Positions 47,257-60,294 of a DNA stretch of 64,000 nt are shown in pieces; the stretch's first letter is position 1, and every line of letters begins with the position of its first letter. The DNA comes from Anseranas semipalmata (taxonomy: Eukaryota > Chordata > Aves > Anseriformes > Anseranatidae). Location of the stretch: NCBI GenBank assembly GCA_013399115.1, contig VXAA01005613.1, positions 362,476 to 426,475 on the forward strand, written 5' to 3'. The position numbers were made by a program, and so were the translations under genes. The notes beneath the pieces were generated by a model that saw only the letters and a program-made list of their open reading frames with translations, did no database searches and was not told where the DNA came from.

Positions 47257-50200
47257 CTGCAAAATAAAATTAAAACAATTACAAGACTTCAAACAGCCAA
47301 CAGCGGGACATTACTATTTGAATGCCATATTTAACTTTTATCTTCCCCTTTCCTAACCATTTATATAAAAGGGTTTACGAGAAGTCTCCAGCTAAAAAGA
47401 CTAGAAAGCTGCACAAGGGAGTATACACCTATCCCATTTCACATTGCTTCTTTAGCACTTCATGTAATATGGGACTAGGAAGTGGGCTGTTTGTTTTGTT
47501 TGGGTTGGAAGGAACTTGGTGCTCTCTTCCACCAAACAAACATAAACCCATAGGCAGACACTGGGTCAAGGGAGCAGTACTAATCTGAAACGGGAATCAA
47601 ACTAGGAAGAGATCAAGAAGATGAGCAGATATATAGCGGAAAATGGTTTGGAATACAAAAATAAAAAGAAAATTGGGTAGCAATTTATAATGTTGATATC
47701 ACCACAGAGAGAGCAGTTCCTCTTGGGATTCATTAACAACACTATTGCTCAGACAGTGGAGAGGGAGTAATTCTGTCAGTAGAAAAGCTGGAAGGTAGAA
47801 ATAATTGGGGTTTAATCTAGAAAAGGAAGGATGGCAGAAGACACTGATAACTTCAAAATATAAAAAGGATGTTACTGAATTGAAGATAATCCATTGGTAT
47901 TGGTGTTTGTGAAAATACAAATAGAAATCATCTCTGCACTAAAAAAGATTAGGATTAAATATTACAAAAGCTGCAACAATATACCTAAATATATAACTAA
48001 GGCTGTGACTGTAAGGTTAGTTAAGAACTGGAACAATCTTTGGAAGGTTGCTGAGCAGCTTTCTGCACTGGACATTTTTAAGAACAAGATAATGAATCAC
48101 CTGTCAGGAGGATTCTAGGTATGCCTGTTTCTGTGTTAGAGCAAAGATATGGAGTAGATTACTTATTGAGAACCCTACATCTCAAGTAATCTGTAGTTCT
48201 GCAGAAAAAACTACAACGTTTAGCTTTATATCCAATAAATCACTTCTAATCTTAGCTTAAAAAAGGAGAAAGATCAAAAATGGGGGCTTTCTAGCATATG
48301 ATCAAGTATCATTTTCAAACTTGTTTTTATGTCTATTCCCACTACTTCAGTTAATGATGTTTTCATTATTGTTTCTTCAGTATGTAATTTGAAAAGAGGA
48401 TTAGGTAGCTGTACAGTAGTTTTCCCACTGGATGCAATCTATATTAAACGCAGCTGCTAAAACATTAGAATAGTTCAATCATACCTTTTATTTGACAGAT
48501 AGGCATCTATCCCCACTGAGAATTAACCTGAACTAAACTTTCTGATGGACTAAACAGACATTCATTTCCTGGGATGGCCATCAAGAGCTGAAATACTTTT
48601 TCCTATCTGACTATCAAAAATCTGGCATATAAATATTTATACAAGAACTAAAATAAAATCACAACACTGCATCATTATATTTATATTCTTTCTAAAGTTG
48701 TATGGTTCGGTTCCATCTTCCTTACTCATTTTCAGTAACATTTTTCAGTACTACTTCTAATTATAGCAGGCAATATGACTTGAAGGAGTAAGAATGAGGG
48801 AGTGCTTCTTAGCTTTTCTGATCTATGTAACTGCAAGAAACATCATAGTAATTTAAACAAAATCCAAATACATTCACTAATGAATTATTGCCTTTTAAGA
48901 ATAAAGATGTCACAGAGTAGAAATCTGAAACTATTCTGTTCCGTGAGCTAATTTTTATAAATCCTTAAAGATACTCAGTTGAGAACTAAAATCAGCAAAG
49001 TTGTACATACAGAATGTTTGTGGAATTTGGAGTCTTCACAAAAAAAATACCATGGGACAATAAATTATATACTCAAATTTTCATTGCAAAAATATTGTGA
49101 CTGGCATATTGGAATTTAGGAAGGAATAGATTTGTCTATTAAGGCAATTATCTACAGAACTGACACCTGTAGTTATTGATCATCAGAAAGATGACATCTG
49201 ATAACAAGGAATACCTAAACATAAAGCCACGTACCTGAAATACCTTTGTGGAAAAAATTACAACTTTGTAAAAGCAAAAACAAGCTCCACCAAATTGAAC
49301 ATATCAAAACTGTTTTTTAAGTTTATTCTAAATGCTGGCAGGAAAATTTCTATAGTTCATCTTAATAAGGAATTTTACTGTAACTTACATTTCTAAGGTA
49401 CTAATAACATTTTCATAATGCAGAATCTGATGACACCGTGTTTATAATTTAAGAATTGTCAGACAGAGGAGGAATTGTTTAAATATAACTTGCTTAAATA
49501 TTGCACACAAAACATCAAGCTTTCAAAACTGAATTTGAAAGTTTTATTAAAAACATGAAAATAAGTTTTACTGTTGATGCACTATCATGATGTTTAGTCA
49601 AAAGTGACAGGAAATTTTCACAAGGAATAAGTCTTCTATAACTCTAGTAAAGGAGGAATACAGATTGTTATCTAGTTTCTTGTGACCTACCCAACGGGCC
49701 AAGGAACAGTTCCTTCCCTGTTAGTTACTCCCTTGTTACTGCGTGTCCTTCCTTCTGTCATACTACTGCTGTGGTGTGTTCAGAATGGAACAGACTTCAC
49801 TGTACATATTGTAGAATGAATTTTAAGGAAAGGAAAATAGCAGGAGTACACATTATTCTCCATTGTAACTCTACTGAGGAGTTTAAAAAATATGTGGTAT
49901 TGTTTTACTGAGCTGCTTAGAAATTTTAATTGCACAAAAATCTCATCATTAATATTTTAGCATATCTGTAATCTTTATGATTTAGTTAGAAACACTGAAA
50001 ATACATAGATAATAAAATTACTCTTTTCTCAGAGAATAGAAAGAACTTTCTATTTATAGTCTTCAAATAGTTTAAAGCATTCTTTTTTCTTCCCATTATC
50101 TAATAGACTGATGCAGAATTTTTGAGGCTGCAAACGGCAGGTTTTCCTGGGTAGAGTCTAATAAACTCCTTCCCTTTTACAATGATAGCCCTGTATAATT

Positions 50201-50955
50201 TCTAAACTATCAGGCAACCTATATCCTACTTAAAACTTCTCATGAGCTCAAACTTGTCAAGTGCCATATCTTGCCACAGGGCAGGAAATGACTTGAGGTT
50301 TATTAATGGTTGTTTTAAGGGTAGTATAGGATGAAAAGAGAAAGGCCACTAGAGCTTTTCTCTTATGTCAGGCTTTTTTTTGCTTATAAAGATCAAGGAG
50401 AAAAAAGTGTTATCACTGTGCTACCAAAATACAGTTAATCTGATCGACAGAGCAGCAAGTGAAAAGTAGAAAATCTGATCAGACTTTAAAATTGGCACTC
50501 TGATGTACTGTGTAACTTTGTACAAGTCACTTCCGATTGCTAGGCTCTCCAGTCATTTGTAAAATTTTGACAATGACCTTTTTCTCTGGAGAAAAAATAA
50601 GTCATTTTCATTTTTACTGGTAAACAGTATCATTATTGTTGGAAGAAGGTACACTTCCACACAGCTCAGCTACTGTTTTGCTGCATATATTTATAGCTAA
50701 ACCTTTTTTTGTGCAAGACCTTTTATTAGTACACATTCTTTTATACCAATTAATTAATCTATCTACCGTTACGAAATGTATAAACTTACAATGAATTCTT
50801 TTGTGGAGTTTATGTGAAAATGGACACTTCAGTCATATTAGTTTTCATTCCTATTTATGTCTGTCCTGTAACTTCTATAAAAAACATCTATTGTGTTTTT
50901 TTTTATATCACCAAACATCTGTATTACTATCAAAAATAAAACAGAGTTGTCTTAC
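47257..50955 (-). other. PTPRQ: PTPRQ intron (3.7 kb)
   Basis: Contains an ancient CR1-like relic at about 47890-48125. The remainder is AT-rich without recognisable genes or repeats. Confidence 0.7.
47890..48125 (+). mobile_element. Ancient CR1-like LINE 3' relic
   Basis: Near the end it reads AAGAACTGGAACAATCTTTG, GGACATTTTTAAGAACAAGA and CACCTGTCAGGAGGATTCTA, matching the 3' end of old amniote CR1 elements (lone Trp-Asn 'W-N' codons, then the CACCTGTCAGG tail). A 74-codon ORF crosses it (47894-48118) and is a relic, not a gene. Confidence 0.6.
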
Positions 50956-51077
50956 TGAGGTAATGTCTATGAGATAGCATGTTGGTCCAGTAATGATGAC
51001 AGGTTCACTCCAGCTGATATTAATACTGTGAGGAGATGTAGCTAACACCGTCACATTTTCTGGAGGACCGTCTGGAG
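50956..51077 (-). CDS. PTPRQ: PTPRQ exon 2 of window: first half of second FN3
   Basis: This 122-nt exon (phase 1 in, phase 0 out) encodes residues 112-151. It begins [10 protein letters not shown] and contains INISW, the first beta strands of a fibronectin III repeat; NVT and NIS are potential N-glycosylation sites. The acceptor is TTCTATAG|CT and the donor CCTCA|GTAAGA. The repeat is completed by the exon at 47070-47256, so the second FN3 is split by an internal phase-0 intron, unlike the unsplit repeat before it. Confidence 0.93.
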
Positions 51078-51739
51078 CTATAGAAAAAAAAAATACTTCC
51101 GTGAATTATGGCCGAAGAAGTTCACAACAAATAAACCAGTAATTTTAGCAGCCAGTAGAGATTATTTTTCAATTTGGAAATAAAACATTTTCATACATTT
51201 ACTACTGTACACTGCCTAAATAATTATAACATTTTTCATTCTCATTTATAAAGCATACACTGGGATTTAGAAATACAGCTTTTGTTACAAGTATCACAGC
51301 ATTTATAGAGTATTAAATGCGTAAAACTTCATTGTAAGTAGAAATGATAGGTTTTTTTAATTACAGGTTGAGTATGTGTATTTTGCATGACACAAGCATA
51401 ATATGTATATAGCTATTTACACAAATAGACATGCATAATATACAGGAGATAGTTTATGTCAAACTAATCATGCAAAGAACAAGAAAATATGAAAACACAA
51501 GGTCTTTTGCATGCTGGAAAGGATTTCCAACAATGTTGGACAGTACCGGTACAAATAATATTTACAGGAAAAAAAAGTTTTCTACATTTCATTTTCACTT
51601 ACTCTTAACATGTTGAGAAACTCTGGAAAACACACACCAAAAAGTAATAGGAATTGTAAGCAGGTAAGAATGATCACATTAAGAAACAGGGTTTCCTAAA
51701 ATTTCATTTTGTCATGGTAATATGTGAATTCACCTAGTT

Positions 51740-51763
51740 ATTTCTTATTCATAAATAAGAAAT
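51740..51763. repeat. Perfect inverted repeat (10-bp arms, 4-nt loop)
   Basis: ATTTCTTATT, CATA, AATAAGAAAT, with exact complementary arms. It is followed at once by the palindrome AATTCATGAATT. AT-rich intronic sequence; no function assigned. Confidence 0.8.
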
Positions 51764-51864
51764 TCATGAATTTCTTGAATTCATATAACAACACAGCAAG
51801 TCTCAGAGTAAGTGGTATTACTTTTTCATAATGCCTGTGGTAAATTTGGGGAAGCTAAGATTTG

Positions 51865-52100
51865 GAATAAAATTGATAACAGATTTGTAGATAATGCCAG
51901 AACTTTGCTCCACGGTGCCTTCCTTTTTTTGTCTACTACAAGAAAGACTACAGTGATGTATACCAGCGAACAGCCTGTTATAGAAGCCACAACAGATTTG
52001 TACATAATTCCTCGGCTGCATGGTGCCTTTTTTTTTCTCTTTTATCTACCACAAAAAATTACAGATATGATTAACACATATCAGTGAACAGTCTGTCAGA
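51865..52100. repeat. Diverged tandem duplication, unit about 113 bp
   Basis: AACAGATTTGTAGATAAT at 51878 recurs as AACAGATTTGTACATAAT at 51991. GGTGCCTTCCTTTTTTTGTC recurs as GGTGCCTTTTTTTTTCTC, and CAGCGAACAGCCTGT as CAGTGAACAGTCTGT. The two copies are adjacent and moderately diverged. A 91-codon ORF crosses both copies but has no recognisable domain. Confidence 0.75.
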
Positions 52101-54481
52101 GAGCTTTATGACGAAAATTGGAGTGTAGATAAAGCTACTTAGCTTGTTAGGTAGAAAACATTAGGAAAAGGAAAAAATAGCATGGAAGAAGGTATGTAAC
52201 TATTACAATTAGTTATGAAGCCTCATGAGGAGAGATTTTGCACCTTGAAGGTGCACTATAGTTGCAGAATAAAATAGGAAAGTTTGGGAGCTGAGAAGGT
52301 CAATTTTTGCAGAAGCCAATTTACATTTATTCATTAGATAATGATGGTGTGAAATAATTTTAAGCACAACCTAAACTATAAATTATCCAATCCAAAGTTA
52401 TTTTATTTCCATATGTATGTTCTATTTGATACATCTTTAGGTCTTTCCAAGAAAATTCTAACTGAGCACACTGTACTTAAGACACTTATCTAAAATACAT
52501 CTAAGCATTAACACCTGGTTTATTTTCATCATTAAAAGTAGAATATCAGGTGAATGATACTGAATGATACTAAAATTTAGGAATATTTTCTGAAATAAGC
52601 TGCATAATTAGAAAGAGAACTATAAAATGAAATGTGTCTGTAATGTCTCATGTCTTACAAAAAGCATCTTTCTAAAAACTGTTTTGCTTCAGTAGGTAAC
52701 TGCCATATTCTGATTTAGGTTTGTTTGTGAAATGAATCCAGTCAATACAAGTCCATGGTATCACTATACCCTTTCTCTTATAAATCACAGCAATTTACTC
52801 AGTAGAAATGACCTAGTCTTATTCTCTCATTCCCCCATAATCCAATCACTTCCTCTCATAAGCACTTTTCTCCTGGTTTTCACAATAATGCATTTTCTGT
52901 AACTAATAACCATCATTTCCTGATTATCATGCTTCTATCCTTGCAGAGGAATGTGGGTCTTATGGAGGTCAGGGTCATCTTTCCCATCCATCTGTGTCCT
53001 GATGCTAAGGCAGCAGTTAAGTGTGTTAGCTTGAACATAAGTCTGGATAGCCCATCATTTAGGATAATCCTCAAAAATAAGACTGAATACTCAATCTTCT
53101 AACAGAAATTCATGCTTGCCAGTTTGGTTAAGCCCAGCCCTTTTTCCAACAAAATTTAAGTGTGAGGTTCAGTTATTTCATTTTATAATTACCTAGGTTA
53201 CTTTTAACTATATTGAAACATTTATATCTTATATTAGGCCATACTTACTCTCCAATATTTGGTTCGGAGACAATGAAAGGAACATACAAAACCAAGTTCT
53301 CTCAGGCAAAATCTACCTGGTATACAACAAAAGGGGTATACAACAAAAGCTGTTCACCATACAGAAACATTTCTTTAAGTATACCAAACAACTGGGTATC
53401 AGCAGGGATTGGGAAAGAAAGTGCTGAAAAGAGTAGCATAACTCTCTGCCCCATGCATCTTTGCCCTATCCTTCATGGGCCATTCTAACATCTGGGATTT
53501 TCCTTTGTATCTCAGTATATCCTGGCATTAGGGGACTTGGCAGTTTACCAAAAAGCATTGCATTGTATAACTGTACAAGATCCAAAATGAGTTCAATGAT
53601 CTCACTGCCCTTCATTTTCCAGCTAACACAGACCCTTCAAAGTCATTTTTCTCTTCAAAAGTATGAATTCAGCCAATCTTACTCTCCTTATAAACGCAAA
53701 AACAAAACTCGGGGTAAGTGCAGGTGTGAGGGAACAAAGTTTCCTTAGCTATGGAAAACATTTGTTGCCCTCTCCCTTACTGTGACACAGCACTGTGATC
53801 TTCTGCACTGGTAACTATATAAATCTAAGTTATGTTGAAAATATTTCATCTTGCAAAGTAGATTTGGCTCTTGGGTAATCCATCAGCTAAGCAATAACAG
53901 TGCCATCAAACTACTTTATGAGACAGTAGAACAATTCCTGTGAGAATAATCTGCAAGACAGAAGGCTGAATAGTTTATCTGGTTGTGAGAATTGGACTGT
54001 ACTGCACAACCTGTAACATTTTCCACGGAGTAACACTATAACCTCTTTTGGTACAGAACACTGCCATTATTTTTTGTTCGAAACATGCAAATGAGTTGAA
54101 GAATTTTAAAAAGCATTCCTTTAGCCTTAAATTTACCTTCATAATGAACAACTGAAATTAAGAATTAAAGATCCTCACCTTAGTCACTGGATATTCAGAA
54201 TTACTAGCTTTTGCTGCTGTAGCACAACAGTCTAATACTCAGCATTTGAAAATGTAAAGAATATCTATAGGGTTTCTGTTATGTATTTTTGTTGTTGCTG
54301 TTGTTGTTGTCAAGGTTTCATCTCTTTATATTCTTGGAACTGTCTAACAGTTTTCTGCGTAAATGTTGTAACTTCTTGAATGTAAGCATAACTATAGGCT
54401 TGAGAGAAACAAAAATTTCTGAGTACCCAATTATTTCTGAAGCAAAATCATGTGAGGGTTATTTCACAACCAAGGAAACCC

Positions 54482-54519
54482 TTTTTTTTTTTTTTTNNNN
54501 TTTTTTTTTTTTTTTTTTT
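54482..54519. repeat. Poly-T run containing a 4-base assembly gap
   Basis: T-run from 54482 with N at 54497-54500, continuing to 54519. The true length is unknown. I found no recognisable retrotransposon body attached to it. Confidence 0.9.
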
Positions 54520-55538
54520 AGCAGAAGTAGAGGCATTTCTATAAAATCAGAAATGGTGGCTAACTTCTGTCCTCAAATCTGCAAACACAATTCCCATTGA
54601 TTTTAGGGGCTAAGTACTCGGGCTATTTTACATAGCAGCTAAGCACCCTTAAGCCCTAACAGACTATGTATATTGGCTGGGTACCAGCAGGCTAATCCAG
54701 AGGATGCTTGGCTCAGCCCACAAGGGAGAGGAGAGGGGGATCCACCTGTTCTGTGGATGCACTCTGCAGGGCTTCCCAGAATGCCAGACAACTTTTTTTT
54801 GTGTATCCCCCAAATTTCTCTTCTCTGCTACAGGGAGCAACCTTTGCAAAGGAAAGAGAGGAACTTAGGTTTCTTAGTCTATTTAATGATGCTTTTACAG
54901 ACTAGTCTGTGGGACATAAAAGGTCAGGTAGCTGGAGACCTGCCTTTGCCAAAGCCCAACCACTGCTCAGGGAGGTTCTTGGCGCTGCTGAAGCTGCCAG
55001 CTGGCTACCCAGCTGTGACAGGTCCTGCTCCTCTTTTTTCCTCCTCAGCTGACTGCCATTACCCTAGAAAAAAGACCAGCACCCAGCCACAATATCTGGA
55101 ATACTGCCCATGCTCCCTTGACTCCATGGCAGTGTGTTTTATAGGCAGTTCATCTCTCTACGAGTCATTAATTTAGCTCACAGGAAATTTGTTGCTGCCC
55201 TTTTCCCCCACCACAGACACAGGCCAGGGGCCTCACACAACTGGGCTGGTGGTACTTTTTTAACTTCTAGAACCATTTTTAAACTGTCTAATAGAGCACA
55301 CAGAGAACAACGCTGCATTGGCATGGAAACAACTTGTACGGTCCAGCGAGGCTTTTCTGCTTTTCACTTCTATCTCCTCAGTGGGACTGACAAGAAACTA
55401 GTTCTCTCTTAAAGCAAATTGACACTGCCTGGAGAGGAAATCATAAAGATGATACTATCCTAACGTGCCTCTCTGTCCACTTTAAATCCCTAACTTTGCT
55501 AAACTCGGCAACATTTTTTTGAAGAAAAGTATTTGCAT

Positions 55539-56009
55539 GGACATGGACCTGTTGGAGTGAGTCCAGAAAAGGGCCACAAGCACAAGAGGGCTGGAGCACC
55601 TCTTCTGTGAAGAGAGGCTGGGGGAGTTGGGGTTGTTCAGCCTGGAGAAGAGAAGGCTCCAGGGAGATCTTACAGTGGCCTTCCAGTACCTGAAGGGGGC
55701 CCACAGGAAAGATGGGGAGGGACTTTTTACAAGCGCATGTAACAATAGAACAGGCGGCAGTGGCTTTAAACTGAAAGAGGGTAGATTTAGATTAGATATT
55801 AGGAAGAAATAGTTCACTATGAGGGTGGTGAGGCACTGGAGCAGGCTGCCCAGAGAAGCTGTGGATGCCCCATCCCTGGAAGTGTTCAAGGCCAGGTTGG
55901 ATGGGGCTTTGAGCAACCTGGTCTACTGGAAGGTGTCCCTGCCCAAGGCAGGGGAGTTGGAATGAGATGATCTTTAAGGTCCTTTCCAACATAAACCATT
56001 CTGTGATTT
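55539..56009 (+). mobile_element. CR1 3' fragment (0.47 kb), antisense to PTPRQ
   Basis: It opens with GACATGGACCTGTTGGAGTG, then AGTCCAGAAAAGGGCCACAA and CAGCCTGGAGAAGAGAAGGC. It ends TTTCCAACATAAACCATTCT, then GTGATT. It covers the last part of the RT region and the 3' UTR. In-frame stops are present, so it is not coding. Confidence 0.93.
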
Positions 56010-57440
56010 CTTCCACGATATCTCAGCAGCTGAGATCTATCTATCTAATAGTAAGAAATCTCCCAGAGCTGCTGGCTTGCAAAGTGCACAGCTTCTGTTA
56101 GCTATTTTCTGCTCCATCTGGAGTCATATGTTTTTACTTTTTTTACTCTTATTTAAAATATTGTATTAATTTACAGGTATAGCACCCCATAAGAATCCAC
56201 TGGACAAAGAAAGTCAGTGCACGTAAAAATGACTCTGTAGCTGATTCCAGTACTTTTCAGTCCAAAGGACTGCTTCTGTGCTTTACATGAAAAATGAGTT
56301 GCTGTGAAGTTCACTATCATGGTGTGCAAATCTCTTTGCACTTTTGGGCTTAGAATTTCTCTGTTGCAGTTTCTCATCTGCAAATGACAATATTTCTTTA
56401 CCTGGCAGAAAAATTGTGAGGTATGTATGGATAGATGGATGTGTTACTGTACAGAGAGTGCACAGATACTATGAGGGACAAATAAAAAAGCCTCCTGAAT
56501 TCACATCACATGACTGTAAAAACATGAATGGAACAACGTAAGTATATGCACCACTGAACCGTCATTGGTACACAGCTATTTAAGTCCTTGGTCTCTCTAC
56601 TAAGATTACTGTAGAAGAGGAAGGGAGTAAAGAAGCTGTGATTTAGACAGGCCACTCATGGTGGTTCTCTTTTGCTCCACACAGACCAAAGGCCAGATCT
56701 CAGATGTGCTCTGTCCTAGGCTGGCTGTGGACTCATAGGAAAGGTTACATGTCCCCACGTCAACTGCCTAAATAATTTATGTTTCATGTCCTTTTCTCTC
56801 GTATATCTAGTCACAACATATCTGTGACAATTAACGCCTTCTTGGAAACCGAAATCCTCAGCTGAGCCATGACAGTCCTGATACGTGTCATGACAGCCCT
56901 GTAGACATTACATGGCTACTCTGATCTGCAATCTCTTCAAGTAGATAATGGTATTGAAAATAAATCTTAATTCCTCTGAAACTACTGCTCATGTTCTACG
57001 GGCAGGAATGTACAGCAGAATTTCAGGAAAGTGTTACATTAGTGAACAGGCTTTTAGTCAAAGAATTAAAAAAAAAAAAAAAAGACTACTTTTCATTGAC
57101 ACACCACACATATGAAGATGAACTGAAAACAGCATATCAATCCAAAGTAGACAAAACTCAGATTTACCAATGCTAGAGGCAGAGTAGGGCTGAGGAATGA
57201 AATTGCTGTTGGGCAAACATTAAATACAGTATAGCAACCAAAAGGCATTAAAATCTGAAGTAATGTGAAGCATACATACCTACCAAATGATTTATATCAT
57301 GATATTTTGTACTTGAAGAGTTGCAATAAAACCAGTATCATAGGTCTATGAAGAAATAACTTCTACTAAGTGTTCTTGCTCATTTAGATGACTATCACAT
57401 TGTTATAGCAATATGACATATGACAAACATCCTTACTTAC

Positions 57441-57773
57441 AGCCAGGCAGTGTTTGTGTAGAAATCCAAGGTGAAGAACTGCCATAGCCAACATTCGTAC
57501 TGGCAGCAACTGCAAATCTGTACCATCTGTATTTTTTCAGTCCATACACTGTCTCTTCTATCTGGTCATCCACCACGTTTTCATATAAATATTGATGCAT
57601 CTCATATTCAATACATTCCTTAGTTTCCCAGTCACTGCAGTGGATGGACTGTAGCTGTGTGGTAATCTTGTAGTTTTGAAAGTAGCCAAGGATAGATTTC
57701 GGTGATCTCCAGTTCAAGGTCACACTTGTTGATTGCACATTGGAAAAAACAATATCCCTGGGAGCACTAGGAA
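57441..57773 (-). CDS. PTPRQ: PTPRQ exon 1 of window: complete FN3 repeat
   Basis: This is the largest exon in the window (333 nt, phase 1 in, phase 1 out) and encodes residues 1-111, one whole fibronectin III repeat of the extracellular stalk. It opens with PSAPRDI, has the FN3 core Trp in VTLNW, and ends with [18 protein letters not shown] and the TLPG linker. The acceptor is AATTTGTAG|TT and the donor GGCT|GTAAGT. The next exon supplies CT, making a serine codon across the junction. A CR1 copy lies about 26 bp upstream of the acceptor. No further upstream coding exon was recognised between here and 64000. Confidence 0.93.
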
Positions 57774-57799
57774 CTACAAATTAAAAGACTTGTAAGATA

Positions 57800-58048
57800 T
57801 ACAACAGGGACAGGGGAGGTTCAGGCTGGGTGTTAGGAAAAGGTTCTTCACTGAGAGGGTGGTCGGGCACTGGAACAGGCTCCCCAGGGAAGTGGTCACA
57901 GCACCAAGCCTGCCGGAGCTCAAGAAGCATTTGGACAACACTTTCAGACATATGGTCTGATTTTTGGGTGGTCCTGCATGGAGCCAGGAATTGGACTTGA
58001 TTGTCCTTGTGGGTCCTTTCCAACGCAGGGTATTCTATGATTCTATGT
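57800..58048 (+). mobile_element. CR1 3' fragment next to a PTPRQ splice acceptor
   Basis: GGGGAGGTTCAGGCTGGGTG, then GGCACTGGAACAGGCTCCCC and GTGGTCCTGCATGGAGCCAG, ending GGTATTCTATGATTCTATG. It is a 3' end of about 250 bp, antisense to the gene. Its 5' edge lies roughly 26 bp from the exon at 57441-57773, within the zone where the branch point and pyrimidine tract normally lie. Confidence 0.9.
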
Positions 58049-60242
58049 TTCTATCATATCTTCATTTGATTGAAAAGTGCTTGCAACTATAACGCTTTTA
58101 TCCAGTGTTTTAAAAATATTTTAATAAGCACATCTGAAGAACCAGATTCAATTTCCTGTGGTTAATAAGGAGCAATTCCATTGGTGTAAATTACACCAGA
58201 CATATATAGGTGGCAAACATTTACTATAGCTTTTGAAATAAATACTTTTAGGTGCAGCATGCAAGGCAAGCTTTGAGAGGTGTGACATTGCTGTTGCTAC
58301 ATTTGGGGCTATGTCTCAACTCGAGGAGGGAGCATCAAGCAAAGTTATTTTTGGCCTACCCATAGCATCTCTTGCTAACTGAGATTCCTCACCTCTCACT
58401 TAGAAATACTCATTTGTCTCCCTCTCTCTTGGTAACAATGAAATCCTCAGGCAACACCTGCAGGTTTCATTAAGTGTCCTGTTTCACCTTCTGAATGAAA
58501 AATATCAATACATACATAATGTAGTTGTTTTACAAGCTGTTCAGTAAACTACAAATCAAAAATATGAGCACAGGAACAATTCAACAACCAAACAAAATAT
58601 GGCAATACAAGACAAAAATGAAAGAAATTTCCCATAAAGTTTGCTTCCATGTATTTAAATGCGTATGTATACATGGGTATGCCCAGACTTATATTCATGT
58701 GCATGGAGGCAGAAGTAGGGCATAGATACACACACTTACACACATTTGTCTATATCTATATCTATATTAAGCCAACAGTGTACTCTCAGCTCTTGCAGAC
58801 TGGATGCAACATATGGTTTTGTGCTATATCAAATAGTCATACAGTAAGCTAATATTATCTCTAAGACCCTTTGTAAGATAATACTAATACTCTATGGCAA
58901 AAAGTGTGCAGAGAAATCAGCTCAGAAATCATTTTGTGCACTTAGCTTAAAAGAGCACTTTAGACTCTTTGGGGGAAGAAGTATCGCTGGTAAAAGAAAA
59001 CACATGATAATATCCTCAAACTGAAACTGAAGAAGCCCCAAGGCTTACATAAAAAATAAAAGGATCCCAAGCCAACGTTACTGGGGAAGAAAGAGAAAAC
59101 CTTTTTTTTATTATTTTTTTTTTCCCAGCCTTTTGGGAATGTCTAATCTCAGCTTTCATCTGCAACAATTTGTTTATAAAACATCATCATAATATAACAA
59201 GCTGAAGCCTCTCCACTAAATGTGAATATTTAACAAGAAAGAGATGTAGATTCAGAGCCAAACCAAGCTCTAAAATGAAAAGGTTGAGAAACTCAAATCC
59301 CTTCAAATGAGCCCAAGGAAGGTGGAGCCTACAGGACAGAGGTCAGACACAGGAGCCATGGGGACTTCCTCTGTCACAGCATACAGTAGACCCATATGCT
59401 CCCAGCCTGCTGCTCACTAAGCAGACACAGACCAAAAGCTAACTGTTAAAAAAAGTCTTTGCGAGTGCCAACTTTCATTATAATAGTCCATAATACCAAA
59501 ATTAAAGTTGTTTTGCTCTGTTGTTATTACCATGAAGAGAAGCTAAGTACAGGAAGTAGTAAATAAAAACAGACCAGGTAGAAACCTTCTTGCTTGATCA
59601 CAGTTTTGGAGAGGTAATATTCATTTTGTTCACTTCAAAAGAAAAAAAAAAAAAGCATTGCAATATTTTCATAATAGTTCTATGAACTGTATTTGCTACT
59701 TATGAAAATTACATGGAAAGGTTTAGTTTATCTTTTAGTTACTGGAAAATAAAGGCAGAGAAATGTTGAATGATTTTTATGAAAATTCTGTATCCTTCTT
59801 TAAAAAATCCTGTACTCTATTAGAACACAGGCTGTAAATATCTGTTCAGATACTGCAAAAAGTATTAATCTTACACACTCAGTTATGATGATGATAAAAT
59901 TTGGGATAAAATGGATAAAGCCATTTTACTGAAATAAAAGTGATCACCAAGTCTCACCTTGAACTTGAATTAAAATAAAGTACTTTTAAGACCTAATGCT
60001 ATACATTCCAGGAACTGAAAAGTCAAGAGTCAGCAATTCCAAAGAGATCAGATCAGATCAAGATTAAGATAATTTAAGAAAATTCCATCCTCCCGTTAGT
60101 CAGACGGGATTACTCTTTTTTGATGAGGAACATGACCTAACCATCCCAGGCACACGACTCGGAGCTTCTGCTGTAGAAGCACTGGATGGCTTGGAATAAA
60201 AATGTGAAAGCAGGCAACACAGAGATCAAAGCAACTGGCCCT

Positions 60243-60294
60243 AATGCCTCTTAGTCTACCATCATTAAAATGCCTCTTAGTCTACCATCATTAA
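60243..60294. repeat. Exact 26-bp tandem duplication
   Basis: The unit starting AATGCCTCTTAGTCTACCAT occurs twice back to back (60243-60268 and 60269-60294) without a mismatch, suggesting a recent slippage or repair event in the intron. Confidence 0.95.

Larger units (their letters stand above)
51078..57440 (-). other. PTPRQ: PTPRQ intron (6.4 kb)
   Basis: Contains a diverged 113-bp tandem duplication (about 51865-52100), a hairpin (51740-51763), a T-run with a 4-base gap (54482-54519), and an unexplained relatively GC-rich patch (about 54660-55430). It also carries a CR1 tail (55539-56009) and an A-run (57067-57083). Confidence 0.75.

Noticed and set aside
55482..55916. 144-codon minus-strand ORF
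   Set aside because: It is antisense to the CR1 fragment at 55539-56009.
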